Assembly: GCF_001718415.1 (NCBI RefSeq)
Contig: NZ_CP013378.1
Location: 1,550,001-1,614,000 of the forward strand
DNA from: Burkholderia pseudomultivorans
GTDB lineage: Bacteria; Pseudomonadota; Gammaproteobacteria; Burkholderiales; Burkholderiaceae
Direction of reading: 5' to 3'
Length of the DNA stretch: 64,000 bases
The notes under the pieces are model-generated. The model made no database searches, was not told the origin of the DNA, and saw only the letters and a program-made list of their open reading frames with translations. Below are positions 34,011 through 44,104 of this stretch, one piece after another; position 1 is the stretch's first letter, and every line of letters begins with the position of its first letter. A program made the position numbers and the translations under genes.

Positions 34011-34598
34011 ATGCGTGTGGCGGAAGTCGTTCGCAATACCAGCGAAACGCAGATCCGTGTGAAGCTCGATCTCGACGGCACCGGCCGGCAGAAGCTGGCC
34101 ACCGGCGTACCGTTTCTCGACCATATGCTCGACCAGATCGCGCGACACGGTCTGGTCGATCTCGAGGTCGAAGCGCATGGCGACACCCATATCGACGACC
34201 ACCACACGGTCGAGGACGTCGGCATCACGCTCGGGCAGGCCGTCGCGAAGGCGATCGGCGACAAGAAGGGCATCCGCCGCTACGGCCATGCGTACGTGCC
34301 GCTCGACGAGGCGCTGTCGCGCGTCGTGATCGACTTCTCGGGCCGGCCGGGCCTCGAATTCCACGTGCCGTTCACGCGCGCGCGGATCGGCACGTTCGAC
34401 GTCGACCTGTCGATCGAATTCTTCCGCGGCTTCGTGAATCACGCGGGCGTCACGCTGCATATCGACAACCTGCGCGGCATCAACGCGCACCATCAGCTCG
34501 AGACGGTGTTCAAGGCCTTCGGCCGGGCGCTGCGGGCGGCGGTGGAACTGGACGAACGCGCGGCGGGGCAGATTCCGTCGACCAAGGGCAGCCTCTGA
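34011..34598 (+). CDS. hisB: Imidazoleglycerol-phosphate dehydratase HisB
   Basis: A 195-residue monofunctional dehydratase. It has [35 protein letters not shown] and [19 protein letters not shown], the histidine-rich Mn-binding repeats. The histidinol-phosphatase domain found in enteric HisB is absent. The ATG follows GTCAAGGAATTGCC. Confidence 0.97.
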   Translation: MRVAEVVRNTSETQIRVKLDLDGTGRQKLATGVPFLDHMLDQIARHGLVDLEVEAHGDTHIDDHHTVEDVGITLGQAVAKAIGDKKGIRRYGHAYVPLDEALSRVVIDFSGRPGLEFHVPFTRARIGTFDVDLSIEFFRGFVNHAGVTLHIDNLRGINAHHQLETVFKAFGRALRAAVELDERAAGQIPSTKGSL

Positions 34599-34660
34599 AC
34601 TTCTGACCGGACGGAACGCCACGGACAACCTCACGGCTTCGGCGCGCGCGCCGGCTTGCG

Positions 34661-35281
34661 ATGGATCTGCTGAAATCGTTCATTTCGCTGCTCGCGCTGA
34701 TCAACCCGGTCGGCGCGGTGCCGTTCTTCCTGAGCCTGACGGCGCAGCAGACGGACGGCGAGCGGCGGCGCACGATCCGGATCGCGTCGGTGTCGGTGTT
34801 CTGCGTGATCGCGGTGACGACGCTGCTCGGGCAGCAGATCATCCATTTCTTCGGCATTTCGGTCGGCTCGCTTGAAGTCGGCGGCGGCATCATCATGTTG
34901 CTGATGGCGATCAACATGCTGAACGCGCAGATCGGCAACACGCGATCGACGCCCGAGGAGCGCCACGAGGCCGAACTGAAGGACAACATCGCGGTGGTGC
35001 CGCTTGCGATCCCGCTGCTCACGGGCCCCGGCTCGATCAGCACGGTGATCATCTATGCGGCGAACTCGCATCATTGGTATGACCGGGCCGGACTCGTCGC
35101 GATCGGCGCGCTCCTGGCCCTGCTGTGTTTCGTCGCGATGCGGCTCGCCGAGCCGATCGCGAACTGGATCGGCCGCACCGGCATCAACATCGCCACGCGG
35201 CTGATGGGTCTGATGCTGTCGGCGCTGGCGGTGGAATTCATCGTCAACGGACTGAGGGCGCTACTGCCTGCACTGAGATGA
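34661..35281 (+). CDS. MarC family integral membrane protein
   Basis: A 206-residue inner-membrane protein with about six helices. MarC (UPF0056) blocks are [64 protein letters not shown] and [20 protein letters not shown]. Function is unknown; the family was once linked to antibiotic resistance without support. It is embedded between hisB and hisH and overlaps the hisH ATG by four bases, so it is expressed with the histidine genes. Confidence 0.9.
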   Translation: MDLLKSFISLLALINPVGAVPFFLSLTAQQTDGERRRTIRIASVSVFCVIAVTTLLGQQIIHFFGISVGSLEVGGGIIMLLMAINMLNAQIGNTRSTPEERHEAELKDNIAVVPLAIPLLTGPGSISTVIIYAANSHHWYDRAGLVAIGALLALLCFVAMRLAEPIANWIGRTGINIATRLMGLMLSALAVEFIVNGLRALLPALR

Positions 35282-35919
35282 AAACTTCGATTGCGATTGT
35301 GGATTATGGGATGGGCAACCTGCGCTCGGTCGCGCAGGCGCTCAGGAAGGCCGAGCCGGCCGCCGACGTGGCGATCGTCGACACGCCGGCCGCGATTCGC
35401 GCGGCCGATCGCGTCGTGCTGCCCGGCCAGGGCGCGATGCCGGACTGCATGCGCTGCCTCGGCGAGTCGGGCCTGCAGGACGCGGTGATCGAGGCGTCGC
35501 GCACGAAGCCGCTGCTCGGCGTGTGCGTCGGCGAGCAGATGCTGTTCGACTGGAGCGCGGAAGGCGATACGCGCGGCCTCGGCCTGCTGCCGGGCAAGGT
35601 CCTGCGCTTCGAGCTCGACGGCCAGCTGCAGGACGACGGTTCGCGCTTCAAGGTGCCGCAGATGGGCTGGAACCGCGTGCGCCAGACGCAGCCGCACGCG
35701 CTGTGGGACGGCGTGCCCGACGACGCGTATTTCTACTTCGTGCACAGCTTCTACGTGCGCCCGGACAACCCGGCGCATACGGTCGGCGAGACGGCGTACG
35801 GTGCGCCGTTTACGTCCGCGGTCGCGCGGGACAATCTCTTCGCGACCCAATTCCACCCGGAGAAAAGCGCGGAGGTCGGGTTGCGTCTGTATCGCAACTT
35901 CGTACACTGGAAACCGTGA
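35278..35919 (+). CDS. hisH: Imidazole glycerol phosphate synthase glutaminase subunit HisH
   Basis: A 213-residue class I glutamine amidotransferase. It has the [21 protein letters not shown] start, the nucleophile in [27 protein letters not shown], and the His-Glu pair in [20 protein letters not shown]. It supplies ammonia to HisF. The ATG overlaps the marC stop. Confidence 0.96.
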   Translation: MKTSIAIVDYGMGNLRSVAQALRKAEPAADVAIVDTPAAIRAADRVVLPGQGAMPDCMRCLGESGLQDAVIEASRTKPLLGVCVGEQMLFDWSAEGDTRGLGLLPGKVLRFELDGQLQDDGSRFKVPQMGWNRVRQTQPHALWDGVPDDAYFYFVHSFYVRPDNPAHTVGETAYGAPFTSAVARDNLFATQFHPEKSAEVGLRLYRNFVHWKP

Positions 35920-36082
35920 ACGTGGTGCGCGTGCCACAGCCGGCAGGCCGGAAACGCCTGTCGGGCGGGGCTCGCACGCCGAACCGCTGTAAGAGTTGTA
36001 CTAAACTAGCGAGACGGCGCGGCACCGGCAGGGCCGGTGCGCGCCCGATTCTTTTCCTTTTTCACGACGACACCCGATTGCT

Positions 36083-36838
36083 ATGTTGCTGATTCCGGCC
36101 ATCGATCTCAAAGACGGTCAGTGTGTGCGCCTCAAACAGGGCGATATGGACCAGGCCACGATTTTCTCCGAGGACCCGGCGGCGATGGCCCGCAAGTGGG
36201 TCGATCTCGGCGCCCGGCGGCTCCATCTCGTCGACCTGAACGGCGCGTTCGCCGGCAAGCCGAAGAACCTGGAGGCGATCGAGTCGATTCTCGACGAAGT
36301 CGGCGACGAAATTCCCGTGCAGCTCGGCGGCGGCATCCGCAGCCTCGAGACGATCGAGAAGTATCTCGACGCGGGCTTGTCGTACGTGATCATCGGCACG
36401 GCGGCCGTGAAGAACCCGGGCTTCCTGCAGGACGCGTGCACCGCGTTTTCCGGCAGCATCATCGTCGGCCTCGACGCGAAGGACGGCAAGGTCGCGACCG
36501 ACGGCTGGAGCAAGCTGACCGGCCATGAAGTGATCGACCTCGCGAAGAAGTTCGAGGACTACGGCGTCGAATCGATCGTCTACACCGACATCGGCCGCGA
36601 CGGGATGCTGCAGGGCGTCAACATCGAGGCGACGGTGAAGCTCGCGCAGGCGGTCGGCATCCCGGTGATCGCAAGCGGCGGCCTGTCGAACCTGACGGAC
36701 ATCGAGCAGCTTTGCGAAGTGGAAGAGCACGGCGTCGAAGGCGTGATCTGCGGCCGCGCGATCTACTCGGGCGACCTCGACTTCGCGGCCGCGCAAAGGC
36801 GCGCGGACGAACTGAACGGCGAACTCGACGACGCCTGA
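36083..36838 (+). CDS. hisA: Phosphoribosylformimino-5-aminoimidazole carboxamide ribotide isomerase HisA
   Basis: A 251-residue TIM barrel. It has [21 protein letters not shown] with the catalytic Asp, [51 protein letters not shown] and [16 protein letters not shown]. It performs the Amadori isomerisation in histidine synthesis. A 163-base gap with no gene separates it from hisH. Confidence 0.97.
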   Translation: MLLIPAIDLKDGQCVRLKQGDMDQATIFSEDPAAMARKWVDLGARRLHLVDLNGAFAGKPKNLEAIESILDEVGDEIPVQLGGGIRSLETIEKYLDAGLSYVIIGTAAVKNPGFLQDACTAFSGSIIVGLDAKDGKVATDGWSKLTGHEVIDLAKKFEDYGVESIVYTDIGRDGMLQGVNIEATVKLAQAVGIPVIASGGLSNLTDIEQLCEVEEHGVEGVICGRAIYSGDLDFAAAQRRADELNGELDDA

Positions 36839-36861
36839 TCGCGCTCGTCCCTTTCGCCGGG

Positions 36862-36939
36862 GCCGCCCGCGGGCGGCTCCGAACGGGCGTCTCGTGCGAG
36901 ACGTCCGCAACCGGCCGCCCGACCGGCCGCAACCGGCCG
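36862..36939 (+). repeat. Palindromes and triple direct repeat in the hisA-hisF gap
   Basis: GCCGCCCGCGGGCGGC (36862-36877) is a perfect 16-base palindrome. CGTCTCG (36888-36894) pairs with CGAGACG (36897-36903) around two bases. ACCGGCCG then occurs three times (36910, 36922, 36932). No T run follows. The elements crowd a 129-base gap inside an operon. They may form an RNA structure, but high GC makes some of this expected by chance. Confidence 0.5.
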
Positions 36940-36967
36940 TCCCCGTCGCGGCATTTGGCGCAACATC

Positions 36968-37741
36968 ATGGCTCTAGCTAAACGCATCATCCCCTGCCTG
37001 GACGTGACTGCCGGGCGTGTCGTCAAGGGCGTCAACTTCGTCGAGCTGCGCGACGCGGGCGACCCCGTCGAGATCGCCCGCCGCTACGACGAGCAGGGCG
37101 CCGACGAACTGACGTTCCTCGACATCACCGCCACCTCCGACCAGCGCGACCTGATCCTGCCGATCATCGAGGCGGTGGCATCGCAGGTGTTCATCCCGCT
37201 GACGGTCGGCGGCGGCGTGCGCGCCGTCGAGGACGTGCGGCGCCTGCTGAACGCGGGCGCGGACAAGGTCAGCATGAATTCGTCGGCGGTCGCCAACCCG
37301 CAGCTCGTGCGCGATGCGGCCGACAAGTACGGCTCGCAGTGCATCGTCGTCGCGATCGACGCGAAGCGCGTGTCGGCCGACGGCGAGACGCCGCGCTGGG
37401 AAGTGTTCACGCACGGCGGCCGCAAGAACACGGGCCTCGACGCGATCGAATGGGCGCGCCGCATGGCCGAGCTCGGCGCCGGCGAGATCCTGCTGACCAG
37501 CATGGACCGCGACGGCACGAAGTCGGGCTTCGACCTCGCGCTCACGCGCGGCGTGTCGGACGCGGTGCCGGTGCCGGTGATCGCATCGGGCGGCGTCGGC
37601 TCGCTGCAGCATCTGGCCGACGGCATCAAGGACGGCCGCGCGGATGCCGTGCTCGCGGCGAGCATTTTCCACTATGGCGAACACACGGTCGGCGAGGCGA
37701 AGCGCTTCATGGCCGACCAGGGCATCCCGGTGAGGCTGTGA
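36968..37741 (+). CDS. hisF: Imidazole glycerol phosphate synthase cyclase subunit HisF
   Basis: A 257-residue TIM barrel. It has [22 protein letters not shown] with the catalytic Asp, [57 protein letters not shown] with the second Asp, and [13 protein letters not shown]. With HisH it makes IGP and AICAR. Its TGA shares one base with the hisI ATG at 37741. Confidence 0.98.
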   Translation: MALAKRIIPCLDVTAGRVVKGVNFVELRDAGDPVEIARRYDEQGADELTFLDITATSDQRDLILPIIEAVASQVFIPLTVGGGVRAVEDVRRLLNAGADKVSMNSSAVANPQLVRDAADKYGSQCIVVAIDAKRVSADGETPRWEVFTHGGRKNTGLDAIEWARRMAELGAGEILLTSMDRDGTKSGFDLALTRGVSDAVPVPVIASGGVGSLQHLADGIKDGRADAVLAASIFHYGEHTVGEAKRFMADQGIPVRL

Positions 37742-38157
37742 TGAAGAGCGAAACGCAATCCGTGCCCGCGTGGCTCGACAAGGTCCGCTGGGACGACAAC
37801 GGCCTCGTGCCGGTGATCGCGCAGGAAGCGGCGACGAACGACGTGCTGATGTTCGCGTGGATGAACCGCGAGGCGCTGGCGAAGACGATCGAGACGCAGC
37901 GCGCGGTCTATTATTCGCGCTCGCGCAAGCGCCTGTGGTTCAAGGGCGAGGAGTCCGGCCACGTGCAGCACGTGCACGAGGTGCGGCTCGACTGCGACGA
38001 GGATGTCGTGCTGCTGAAGGTCGAGCAGGTGTCGGGCATCGCATGCCACACCGGCCGGCATTCGTGCTTCTTCCAGAAATTCGAAGGCACCGTGGAGAAC
38101 GGCGACTGGGTCGCGGTCGAGCCGGTGCTGAAAGACCCCGAACACATCTACAAATGA
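37741..38157 (+). CDS. hisI: Phosphoribosyl-AMP cyclohydrolase HisI
   Basis: A 138-residue monofunctional cyclohydrolase. It has [40 protein letters not shown], the metal-binding [14 protein letters not shown] and the cysteine motif [11 protein letters not shown]. It opens the adenine ring of phosphoribosyl-AMP. It overlaps hisE by four bases (ATGA at 38154-38157). In enterics the two functions are fused; here they are separate. Confidence 0.97.
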   Translation: MKSETQSVPAWLDKVRWDDNGLVPVIAQEAATNDVLMFAWMNREALAKTIETQRAVYYSRSRKRLWFKGEESGHVQHVHEVRLDCDEDVVLLKVEQVSGIACHTGRHSCFFQKFEGTVENGDWVAVEPVLKDPEHIYK

Positions 38158-38519
38158 CGCAATCGACCGAAGACACGCTGCTGCGCCTCGCGGCCGTGAT
38201 CGATAGCCGCAAGGGCGGCGATCCCGAGCAATCGTACGTGTCGCGCCTGTTCCACAAGGGCGACGACGCGGTGCTGAAGAAGATCGGCGAAGAGGCGACC
38301 GAAGTCGTGCTGGCCGCGAAGGACGTGCGCCAGGGCGGCGCGCCGTCCGCGCTGGTGGGCGAGGTGGCCGACCTGTGGTTCCACTGCCTCGTGATGCTGT
38401 CGCACTTCGACCTGAGCCCGGCCGACGTGATCGCCGAACTCGAGCGGCGCGAAGGGCTGTCGGGCATCGAGGAGAAGGCGATGCGCAAGCGCCGCGAGCG
38501 CGAGGAAAACGGCGGCTGA
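38154..38519 (+). CDS. hisE: Phosphoribosyl-ATP pyrophosphatase HisE
   Basis: A 121-residue all-alpha MazG-like pyrophosphatase. It has [30 protein letters not shown] and [15 protein letters not shown]. It removes pyrophosphate from phosphoribosyl-ATP, the second step of histidine synthesis. It is the last his gene in this run. The basic tail [12 protein letters not shown] is short. Confidence 0.96.
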   Translation: MTQSTEDTLLRLAAVIDSRKGGDPEQSYVSRLFHKGDDAVLKKIGEEATEVVLAAKDVRQGGAPSALVGEVADLWFHCLVMLSHFDLSPADVIAELERREGLSGIEEKAMRKRREREENGG

Positions 38520-38587
38520 GCGGCACCGTCGCATCGCGGCCACAGTGCGTGAGGCTGTAAGAATTGTCATCTGACGGGGGTAGCATC

Positions 38588-39022
38588 ATGACCGATACAC
38601 CGGGCGGGTATCCGCCGCCGTCGGTACCGGGCGACACGGATGCCGGACGCCTGAGCGGATTGCGCACGCTGACTCACGTGCTGTACGCCCTTTATGCGCT
38701 GCACTGGTTTTCGGGCGGCATCACGAGCGTGATCGCGGTGATCGTCAACTACGTGAAGCGCGACGACGCGGCCGGCACGCCGTACGCCGCGCATTTCGAG
38801 TGGCAGATCCGCACGTTCTGGCGCACGCTGATCGCTTACGCGATCGGGGTGGCGCTGATCCTGACGGTGATCGGGATCGTCGTGAGCCCGACGATCCTGC
38901 TGCCGGTGGTCCTCGGCGGCATGGTGATGTTTGTCACCAGCCTCTGGACGCTGTACCGTATCATCAAGGGCTGGCTGTATCTGTACGACAACAAGGCGCT
39001 CGATCCGCGGGCATGGTTCTGA
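38588..39022 (+). CDS. Small DUF4870-like membrane protein
   Basis: A 144-residue protein with three hydrophobic segments (ALYALHWFSGGITSVIAVIVNYV, LIAYAIGVALILTVIGIVV, ILLPVVLGGMVMFVTSLWTLY). A FEWQIRTFW motif between the first two and GWLYLYDNKAL at the end are features of the DUF4870/COG3671 group. Function is unknown. The ATG follows GACGGGGGTAGC. It lies between hisE and hinT and is likely on the same message. Confidence 0.78.
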   Translation: MTDTPGGYPPPSVPGDTDAGRLSGLRTLTHVLYALYALHWFSGGITSVIAVIVNYVKRDDAAGTPYAAHFEWQIRTFWRTLIAYAIGVALILTVIGIVVSPTILLPVVLGGMVMFVTSLWTLYRIIKGWLYLYDNKALDPRAWF

Positions 39023-39050
39023 CCACGGCGCGGGCACCGGCAGGAGCAAC

Positions 39051-39416
39051 ATGAGTCACGATCCGAATTGCCTGTTCTGCAAGATCGCGGCAGGCGAGAT
39101 CCCGAGCACGAAAGTGCACGAGGACGACGAATTCGTCGCGTTCCGCGACATCCGCCCGGCGGCCGACACGCACGTGCTCGTGATTCCGCGCCGGCACCTG
39201 CCGACGCTGTCGGCGGCGAGCGCGGACGACGCGCCGATGCTCGGCCGGATGATGGTGCTCGTCGCGCGCCTGGCCGACCAGCTCGGCGTCGCGTATACGG
39301 GCGGCGAAACGGGTTTCCGCACGGTGATCAATACGGGCCCGGGCGGCGGGCAGGAGGTGTACCACCTGCACGCGCATATCCTGGCCGGTCCGCGCCCGTG
39401 GCAGCGGATGGGTTGA
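39051..39416 (+). CDS. hinT: Histidine triad (HIT) nucleotide hydrolase HinT
   Basis: A 121-residue HIT protein. It has the zinc-type start CLFCKIAAGEIPSTKVHEDDEFVAF split across residues 7-30, DTHVLVIPRRHL, and the catalytic triad HLHAHIL near residue 107. Such enzymes hydrolyse purine phosphoramidates. The ATG follows CAGGAGCAAC. A short hairpin (39451-39467) lies downstream before tatA. Confidence 0.93.
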   Translation: MSHDPNCLFCKIAAGEIPSTKVHEDDEFVAFRDIRPAADTHVLVIPRRHLPTLSAASADDAPMLGRMMVLVARLADQLGVAYTGGETGFRTVINTGPGGGQEVYHLHAHILAGPRPWQRMG

Positions 39417-39508
39417 TGGCGCGGGGCGTTGTCCCGCATCGATAGTCGAAGCCGGCGCATCGCCGGCGATTTGCGCCGCCAGCGGCGTGGTTGAGGAGAG
39501 GTTTCATC

Positions 39509-39739
39509 ATGGGTGGATTGAGCATTTGGCACTGGCTGATCGTGCTGCTGATCGTCGCGCTGGTTTTCGGCACGAAGAAGCTGCGCAACATCGGCAACGA
39601 TCTGGGCAGTGCCGTGAAGGGTTTCAAGGACGGCATGAAGGACGGCGATGCGCCGGCGGACGCGCAGCAGCTGCCGCGTTCGGGCACGGTCGACGTCAAC
39701 GCGAAGGAAACGACGCGTTCCGATTCGAACAAGGCGTAA
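39509..39739 (+). CDS. tatA: Sec-independent protein translocase TatA
   Basis: A 76-residue protein with one N-terminal helix ([19 protein letters not shown]), the [10 protein letters not shown] hinge, and an amphipathic helix [18 protein letters not shown] followed by a polar tail. It polymerises to form the Tat pathway for folded proteins, such as the Rieske protein at 43484. The ATG follows GAGGAGAGGTTTC. Confidence 0.96.
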   Translation: MGGLSIWHWLIVLLIVALVFGTKKLRNIGNDLGSAVKGFKDGMKDGDAPADAQQLPRSGTVDVNAKETTRSDSNKA

Positions 39740-39765
39740 CGCCCGCGCGCTGACAGGCTTCCCCG

Positions 39766-40305
39766 ATGCTGGATCTCGGTCTTTCGAAGATGGCGCTGAT
39801 CGGCGTCGTCGCGCTCGTGGTGCTCGGCCCCGAGCGCCTGCCGCGCGTCGCGCGCACGGCAGGCGCGCTGTTCGGCCGCGCGCAGCGGTATATCAACGAC
39901 GTGAAGGCCGAGGTCTCGCGCGAAATCGAACTCGATGCGCTGCGCACGATGAAGACCGATTTCGAGGCGGCCGCGCGCAATGTCGAGACGACGATTCACG
40001 ACAACCTGCGCGAGCATGAGAAGGACCTGAACGACGCGTGGCAGTCGACGGTCGGCGGTCTGCATGATGCGGCCGGCACGTCGGGCGCGGCCGGCACGTC
40101 CGATTCCGGTTCGCCCGCTGCGCCGGCGTGGCGCGGCAGCAGCATCGCGCTGACGCCGAAGCGTCGCAACTGGCGCGTCAAGCAGGCGGCGACGCCGGTC
40201 TGGTACAAGCGCGCCACCACTCGCCGCACGCACGTGCAGTCGGGTGCGGCGCGCGTCGCGCGCCATCAGCCGGCCAGTCTGCGCCGGCCGACGCGCTTCT
40301 TCTGA
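39766..40305 (+). CDS. tatB: Sec-independent protein translocase TatB
   Basis: A 179-residue protein. It has MLDLGLSKMALIGVVALVVL, the GPERLPRVARTAG hinge, then a long charged amphipathic helix and an Ala/Thr-rich basic tail. It receives twin-arginine signal peptides together with TatC. It lies between tatA and tatC. Confidence 0.95.
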   Translation: MLDLGLSKMALIGVVALVVLGPERLPRVARTAGALFGRAQRYINDVKAEVSREIELDALRTMKTDFEAAARNVETTIHDNLREHEKDLNDAWQSTVGGLHDAAGTSGAAGTSDSGSPAAPAWRGSSIALTPKRRNWRVKQAATPVWYKRATTRRTHVQSGAARVARHQPASLRRPTRFF

Positions 40306-40346
40306 GTCGTGCGCATGCGCGCTCGTCAATCCTACCGAGGGCCGGT

Positions 40347-41132
40347 GTGAGCGACCCCCAGCAGAATCCGGGCGAAGGTCCGGAAGAAACCTTCATTTCC
40401 CATCTCGTCGAGCTTCGCGACCGCATCATCCGCGCGGGGCTGTCCGTGATCGTCGTGTTCCTCGGGCTCGTCTACTGGGCGCCCGACATCTTCCGGCTGC
40501 TCGCGCGGCCGCTGATGGAGAACCTGCCGAAGGGCGGCAAGATGATCGTGACCGACGTCACGGGCTCGTTCTTCGTGCCGATGAAGGTCACGATGCTCGT
40601 CGCGCTCGTGATCGCGCTGCCGGTCGTGCTGTACCAGATCTGGGCGTTCGTCGCGCCCGGCTTGTACCAGCACGAGAAGCGGCTCGTCGCGCCGCTCGTC
40701 GGCAGCAGCTACGTGCTGTTCCTGTGCGGGATGGCGTTCGCGTACTTCCTCGTGTTCCCGACGATCTTCCGCGTGATGGCGCACTACAACGCACCGCTCG
40801 GCGCGGAGATGTCGACCGACATCGACAATTACCTGAGCTTCGTGCTCGGGATGTTCATCGCGTTCGGCGTCACCTTCGAGGTGCCGATCGTCGTCGTGCT
40901 GCTGGTGCGGATGGGCGTGCTGACGGTGAAGAAGCTGAAGGAGATCCGCCCGTACGTGATCGTCGGCGCGTTCGTGGTCGCGGCGGTCGTCACGCCGCCG
41001 GACGTGTTCTCGCAACTGATGCTCGCGCTGCCGCTCGTCGTGCTGTACGAGGCCGGAATCGTGGCCGCGCGCTTCTTCGTGCCGAAGCCGACCGAAGAGG
41101 CCGACGCGCAGAAGGACGGCGCCGCAGGGTGA
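40347..41132 (+). CDS. tatC: Sec-independent protein translocase TatC
   Basis: A 261-residue inner-membrane protein with six helices. It has FISHLVELRDRIIRAG at the N-terminus (signal-peptide contact), PLMENLPKGGKMIVTDVTGSFF spread over the first periplasmic loop, LYQIWAFVAPGLYQHEK, FGVTFEVPIVVVLL and VVAAVVTPPDVFSQLMLALP. The start is GTG at 40347 after CCGAGGGCCG. It closes tatABC before a strong terminator. Confidence 0.97.
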   Translation: MSDPQQNPGEGPEETFISHLVELRDRIIRAGLSVIVVFLGLVYWAPDIFRLLARPLMENLPKGGKMIVTDVTGSFFVPMKVTMLVALVIALPVVLYQIWAFVAPGLYQHEKRLVAPLVGSSYVLFLCGMAFAYFLVFPTIFRVMAHYNAPLGAEMSTDIDNYLSFVLGMFIAFGVTFEVPIVVVLLVRMGVLTVKKLKEIRPYVIVGAFVVAAVVTPPDVFSQLMLALPLVVLYEAGIVAARFFVPKPTEEADAQKDGAAG

Positions 41133-41222
41133 GGCGGGCGGCCGGCGAGGCCGCTGACAGCCGGGGCGGGCGGCGGCACGCCGCCGGTTTCCGACAGCCG
41201 CACGCGTCTCGAATCCATCGCC

Positions 41223-41265
41223 ACAAAGCAGAAAGGGCAGCGACCGGCTGCCCTTTTTGCTTTGT
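41223..41265. terminator. Bidirectional terminator between tatC and the DegS-like protease
   Basis: A 19-pair stem (41223-41241 with 41247-41265, one G-U pair) with a 5-base loop. It contains AAA and TTTTT tracts on its two arms so it can act in both directions. It lies between convergent genes. Confidence 0.92.
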
Positions 41266-41291
41266 GCTTTCTGCGCCGGCCGGGGCCGGCG

Positions 41292-42497
41292 TCACTCGCT
41301 GTCGCTGTCCTGGTCGTCGAGCGCCTGCTTCGGCGGCGGCGGGCGCTTGCCGATCACGACGTTCACGTCGAATTCCTTGCCCTTGCGCACCACGTGCACC
41401 TTGGTCGGCGTGCCCGGCTTGATCTGCGCGACGGTGTTCAGCAGCTTGGTCGTGTCGGTGATCTCCTCGCCGTTGACCGTGACCAGGATGTCGCCCGGCT
41501 TGATGCCGGCCTTGTCGGCCGGGCCGCCCTGCAGCACGCCCGCGACGATCGCCCCCGACTTCTGCTGAAGCCCGAACGACTCGGCGATTTCCGGCGTGAC
41601 GTCCTGCGGCTCGACGCCGATCCAGCCGCGCGTGACCGAGCCCGACGTGATGATGCTTTCGAGCACCGTGCGGGCGGTCGATACGGGAATCGCGAAGCCG
41701 ATGCCGAGCGAGCCGCCCGAGCGCGAGTAGATCGCCGTGTTGATGCCGAGCAGGTTGCCGTTCACGTCGACGAGCGCGCCGCCCGAGTTGCCGGGGTTGA
41801 TCGGCGCGTCGGTCTGGATGAAGTTCTCGAACGTGTTGATGCCGAGGTGGTTGCGGCCGAGCGCGCTGATGATCCCCATCGTGACCGTCTGGCCGACGCC
41901 GAACGGGTTGCCGATCGCGAGCACGACGTCGCCGACGCGCGACTGGTCGGAGCGGCCGAGCGTGATCGTCGGCAGGTTCGTCATGTTGATCTTCAGCACG
42001 GCCAGATCGGTTTCCGGATCGCTGCCGATCACCTTCGCGGTGGCCGTGCGGCCGTCGGCGAGCGCGACTTCGATCTGGTCGGCGCCGTCCACGACGTGCT
42101 GGTTCGTTAGAATGTAACCTTCCGGGCTCACGATAACGCCCGAGCCGAGGTTGGCCGCGGGCTCGTCCTGCTGCTTGCGGGTGTTGCGGTCGCCGAAGAA
42201 GTAGCGGAACAGCGGATCCTTCGCGCGCGGGTCGGGCGGCAGCGAGCCGTCCTTGCTGGAGAACACGTTGACGACGGCCGGCATCGCCTTCTGCGCGGCG
42301 TCGGCGTACGACGTGGTCGCCGGCGCGCCGCCGATGCCGGGCGCGACTTCGCGCAGCGCAACGATCGGCGTCGCGAGCTGCTTGCCGAGCTGTCCCTGCC
42401 GTTGCAGCCACTGCGGCTTGAGCGTGACGACAATGAACATCAGCGCGAGCAGCACCGTGACTGCCTGCGCGAAGAACAGCCAGAAGCGTCTAAGCAT
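41292..42497 (-). CDS. Membrane-anchored HtrA/DegS-like serine protease
   Basis: A 401-residue protein. It has an N-terminal helix ([20 protein letters not shown]) as membrane anchor and a trypsin-like domain with catalytic His in [10 protein letters not shown], Asp in ETDLAVLKI and Ser in [13 protein letters not shown] single PDZ domain follows ([20 protein letters not shown] to VIGKRPPPP). One PDZ and an anchor fit DegS/AlgW, which starts the sigma-E envelope-stress cascade by cutting an anti-sigma factor in the periplasm. It starts 21 bases from the divergent NIF3-like gene. Confidence 0.9.
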   Translation of the reverse strand: MLRRFWLFFAQAVTVLLALMFIVVTLKPQWLQRQGQLGKQLATPIVALREVAPGIGGAPATTSYADAAQKAMPAVVNVFSSKDGSLPPDPRAKDPLFRYFFGDRNTRKQQDEPAANLGSGVIVSPEGYILTNQHVVDGADQIEVALADGRTATAKVIGSDPETDLAVLKINMTNLPTITLGRSDQSRVGDVVLAIGNPFGVGQTVTMGIISALGRNHLGINTFENFIQTDAPINPGNSGGALVDVNGNLLGINTAIYSRSGGSLGIGFAIPVSTARTVLESIITSGSVTRGWIGVEPQDVTPEIAESFGLQQKSGAIVAGVLQGGPADKAGIKPGDILVTVNGEEITDTTKLLNTVAQIKPGTPTKVHVVRKGKEFDVNVVIGKRPPPPKQALDDQDSDSE

Positions 42498-42518
42498 CTG
42501 AATGGACTAGAGGTTTAT

Positions 42519-43265
42519 ATGGATCGGATCGAACTTGAATTGTACTTGAACAATACCCTTGAAACCGCGCGCTTCAAGGACTATTGCCCGAACGGCCTGC
42601 AGGTCGAAGGGCGTCGCAAGATCGACCGGATCGCGACCGGCGTGACGGCCTCGGCCGCGTTTCTCGAAGCCGCGCTCGAATGGGGCGCGGATGCGGTGCT
42701 GGTCCATCACGGCTATTTCTGGCGCAACGAAGCGCCGCAGATCACCGGCCGCAAGTACCAGCGCCTGAAGCTGCTGCTCGCGAACGACCTGAACCTGTTC
42801 GCATTCCATCTGCCGCTCGACGCGCATCCCGAATTCGGCAACAACGCGCAGCTCGGCGAGAAGCTCGGCCTGATCGGCGAGCAGCGTTTCGGCGAAGGCG
42901 ACCTCGGCTGGATGGCGACGCTGCCGATGCCGGTCACGCTCGAACACTTCGTCGCGAAGGTCGAGCGCACGCTCGGCCGCACGCCGCTCGTGCTCGGCGA
43001 TCCCGATCTGCAGCTGCGCCGCATCGCGTGGTGCACGGGCGCTGCGCAGAGCTATTTCGACGCGGCGATCGATGCGGGCGCGGACGTGTTCCTGACCGGC
43101 GAGGTGTCCGAATACGTGACGCATACGGCTGCCGAGAGCGGCGTCGCGTTCGTTGCGGCGGGGCACCATGCGACCGAGCGGTACGGAATCCAGGCGCTCG
43201 GCGCCCATTTGTCCGAGCAATTCGATCTCGAACACCTTTTTATCGACATTCACAACCCCGTGTGA
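42519..43265 (+). CDS. NIF3-like dinuclear metal-centre protein (YbgI family)
   Basis: A 248-residue protein. It has [24 protein letters not shown] near the start (split over the metal-site region), [10 protein letters not shown] with paired histidines, [29 protein letters not shown] and [16 protein letters not shown]. These are the metal ligands of the NIF3/DUF34 family. The family has been called GTP cyclohydrolase type 2, but the cellular role is uncertain. The gene starts only 21 bases from the divergent protease start. Confidence 0.9.
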   Translation: MDRIELELYLNNTLETARFKDYCPNGLQVEGRRKIDRIATGVTASAAFLEAALEWGADAVLVHHGYFWRNEAPQITGRKYQRLKLLLANDLNLFAFHLPLDAHPEFGNNAQLGEKLGLIGEQRFGEGDLGWMATLPMPVTLEHFVAKVERTLGRTPLVLGDPDLQLRRIAWCTGAAQSYFDAAIDAGADVFLTGEVSEYVTHTAAESGVAFVAAGHHATERYGIQALGAHLSEQFDLEHLFIDIHNPV

Positions 43266-43340
43266 AGGCGGGATTTGCGGCAGCGCATCGAAACTTCGCA
43301 ATGAAGCAGATGCTTAAAAAGCGAATGATTTAACCGCTCC

Positions 43341-43346
43341 TATAGT
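43341..43346 (+). promoter_or_regulatory. Possible -10 element (TATAGT) of petABC
   Basis: TATAGT lies in the 218-base AT-richer gap upstream of petA, about 138 bases before its ATG. No clear -35 is present. An imperfect inverted repeat (AAAACCCTT at 43352-43360 with AAGGGATTTT at 43378-43387) lies just downstream in the leader. Confidence 0.3.
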
Positions 43347-43483
43347 GGGGGAAAACCCTTAACTATCAATCACTTCGAAGGGATTTTTGGCGTCGGGCCT
43401 TGTAAATGGCGACTCCATTCGCGCAAACTAGCGGCGGAATGGAAAGTCGTGACGGAAAATCCAACTCAGAAGTGGGGCGTGTG

Positions 43484-44104
43484 ATGCGAGACAAGGAAGA
43501 GAAACGCGTCGACAGCGGCCGCCGTACCTGGCTGATTGCGACATCCGTAGCAGGTGGCGTAGGAGGCGTCGCCACCGTCATACCTTTCGCGGCGTCGCTC
43601 GCGCCGTCCGCGAAAGCCAAAGCGGCCGGTGCGCCGGTGGAGGTCGACATCAGCGGCCTGAAGCCCGGCGAGATGGTCACCGTGCCGTGGCGCGGCAAGC
43701 CGGTGTGGATCCTGAACCGCACCGACGACATGCTGGCCGATGTGGTCAAGGCCGACAAGGAAGTGGCCGACCCGACCACGAAGTCCCCGTATTCGATGCC
43801 GCTGCCCGCGTATTGCGCGAACGAATATCGTTCGCGCGCAGATCGCAAGAACATCCTCGTCGTGATGGCCGTGTGCACGCACCTCGGCTGCACGCCAAGC
43901 CAGCGCTTCACGCCGGGTCCGCAGCCGAACCTGCCGGACGACTGGCCGGGCGGTTTCCTGTGCCCGTGCCACGGTTCGACCTACGACCTTGCCGGCCGCG
44001 TGTTCAAGAACAAGCCGGCGCCCCAGAATCTCGACATCCCGCCCTACATGTTCACGTCGGCGACGACCCTCGTGATCGGCAAGGACGAGAAAGGAGAAGC
44101 GTGA
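43484..44104 (+). CDS. petA: Ubiquinol-cytochrome c reductase Rieske iron-sulfur subunit PetA
   Basis: A 206-residue Rieske protein. A twin-arginine segment (SGRRTWLIATSVAGGVGG) forms the uncleaved Tat anchor. The 2Fe-2S ligands lie in CTHLGC and CPCHGS. It transfers electrons from ubiquinol to cytochrome c1 on the periplasmic side. The ATG at 43484 follows GTGGGG; an in-frame upstream extension of 26 residues looks unlikely. The stop shares a base with the petB ATG. Export should depend on the nearby tatABC. Confidence 0.95.
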   Translation: MRDKEEKRVDSGRRTWLIATSVAGGVGGVATVIPFAASLAPSAKAKAAGAPVEVDISGLKPGEMVTVPWRGKPVWILNRTDDMLADVVKADKEVADPTTKSPYSMPLPAYCANEYRSRADRKNILVVMAVCTHLGCTPSQRFTPGPQPNLPDDWPGGFLCPCHGSTYDLAGRVFKNKPAPQNLDIPPYMFTSATTLVIGKDEKGEA

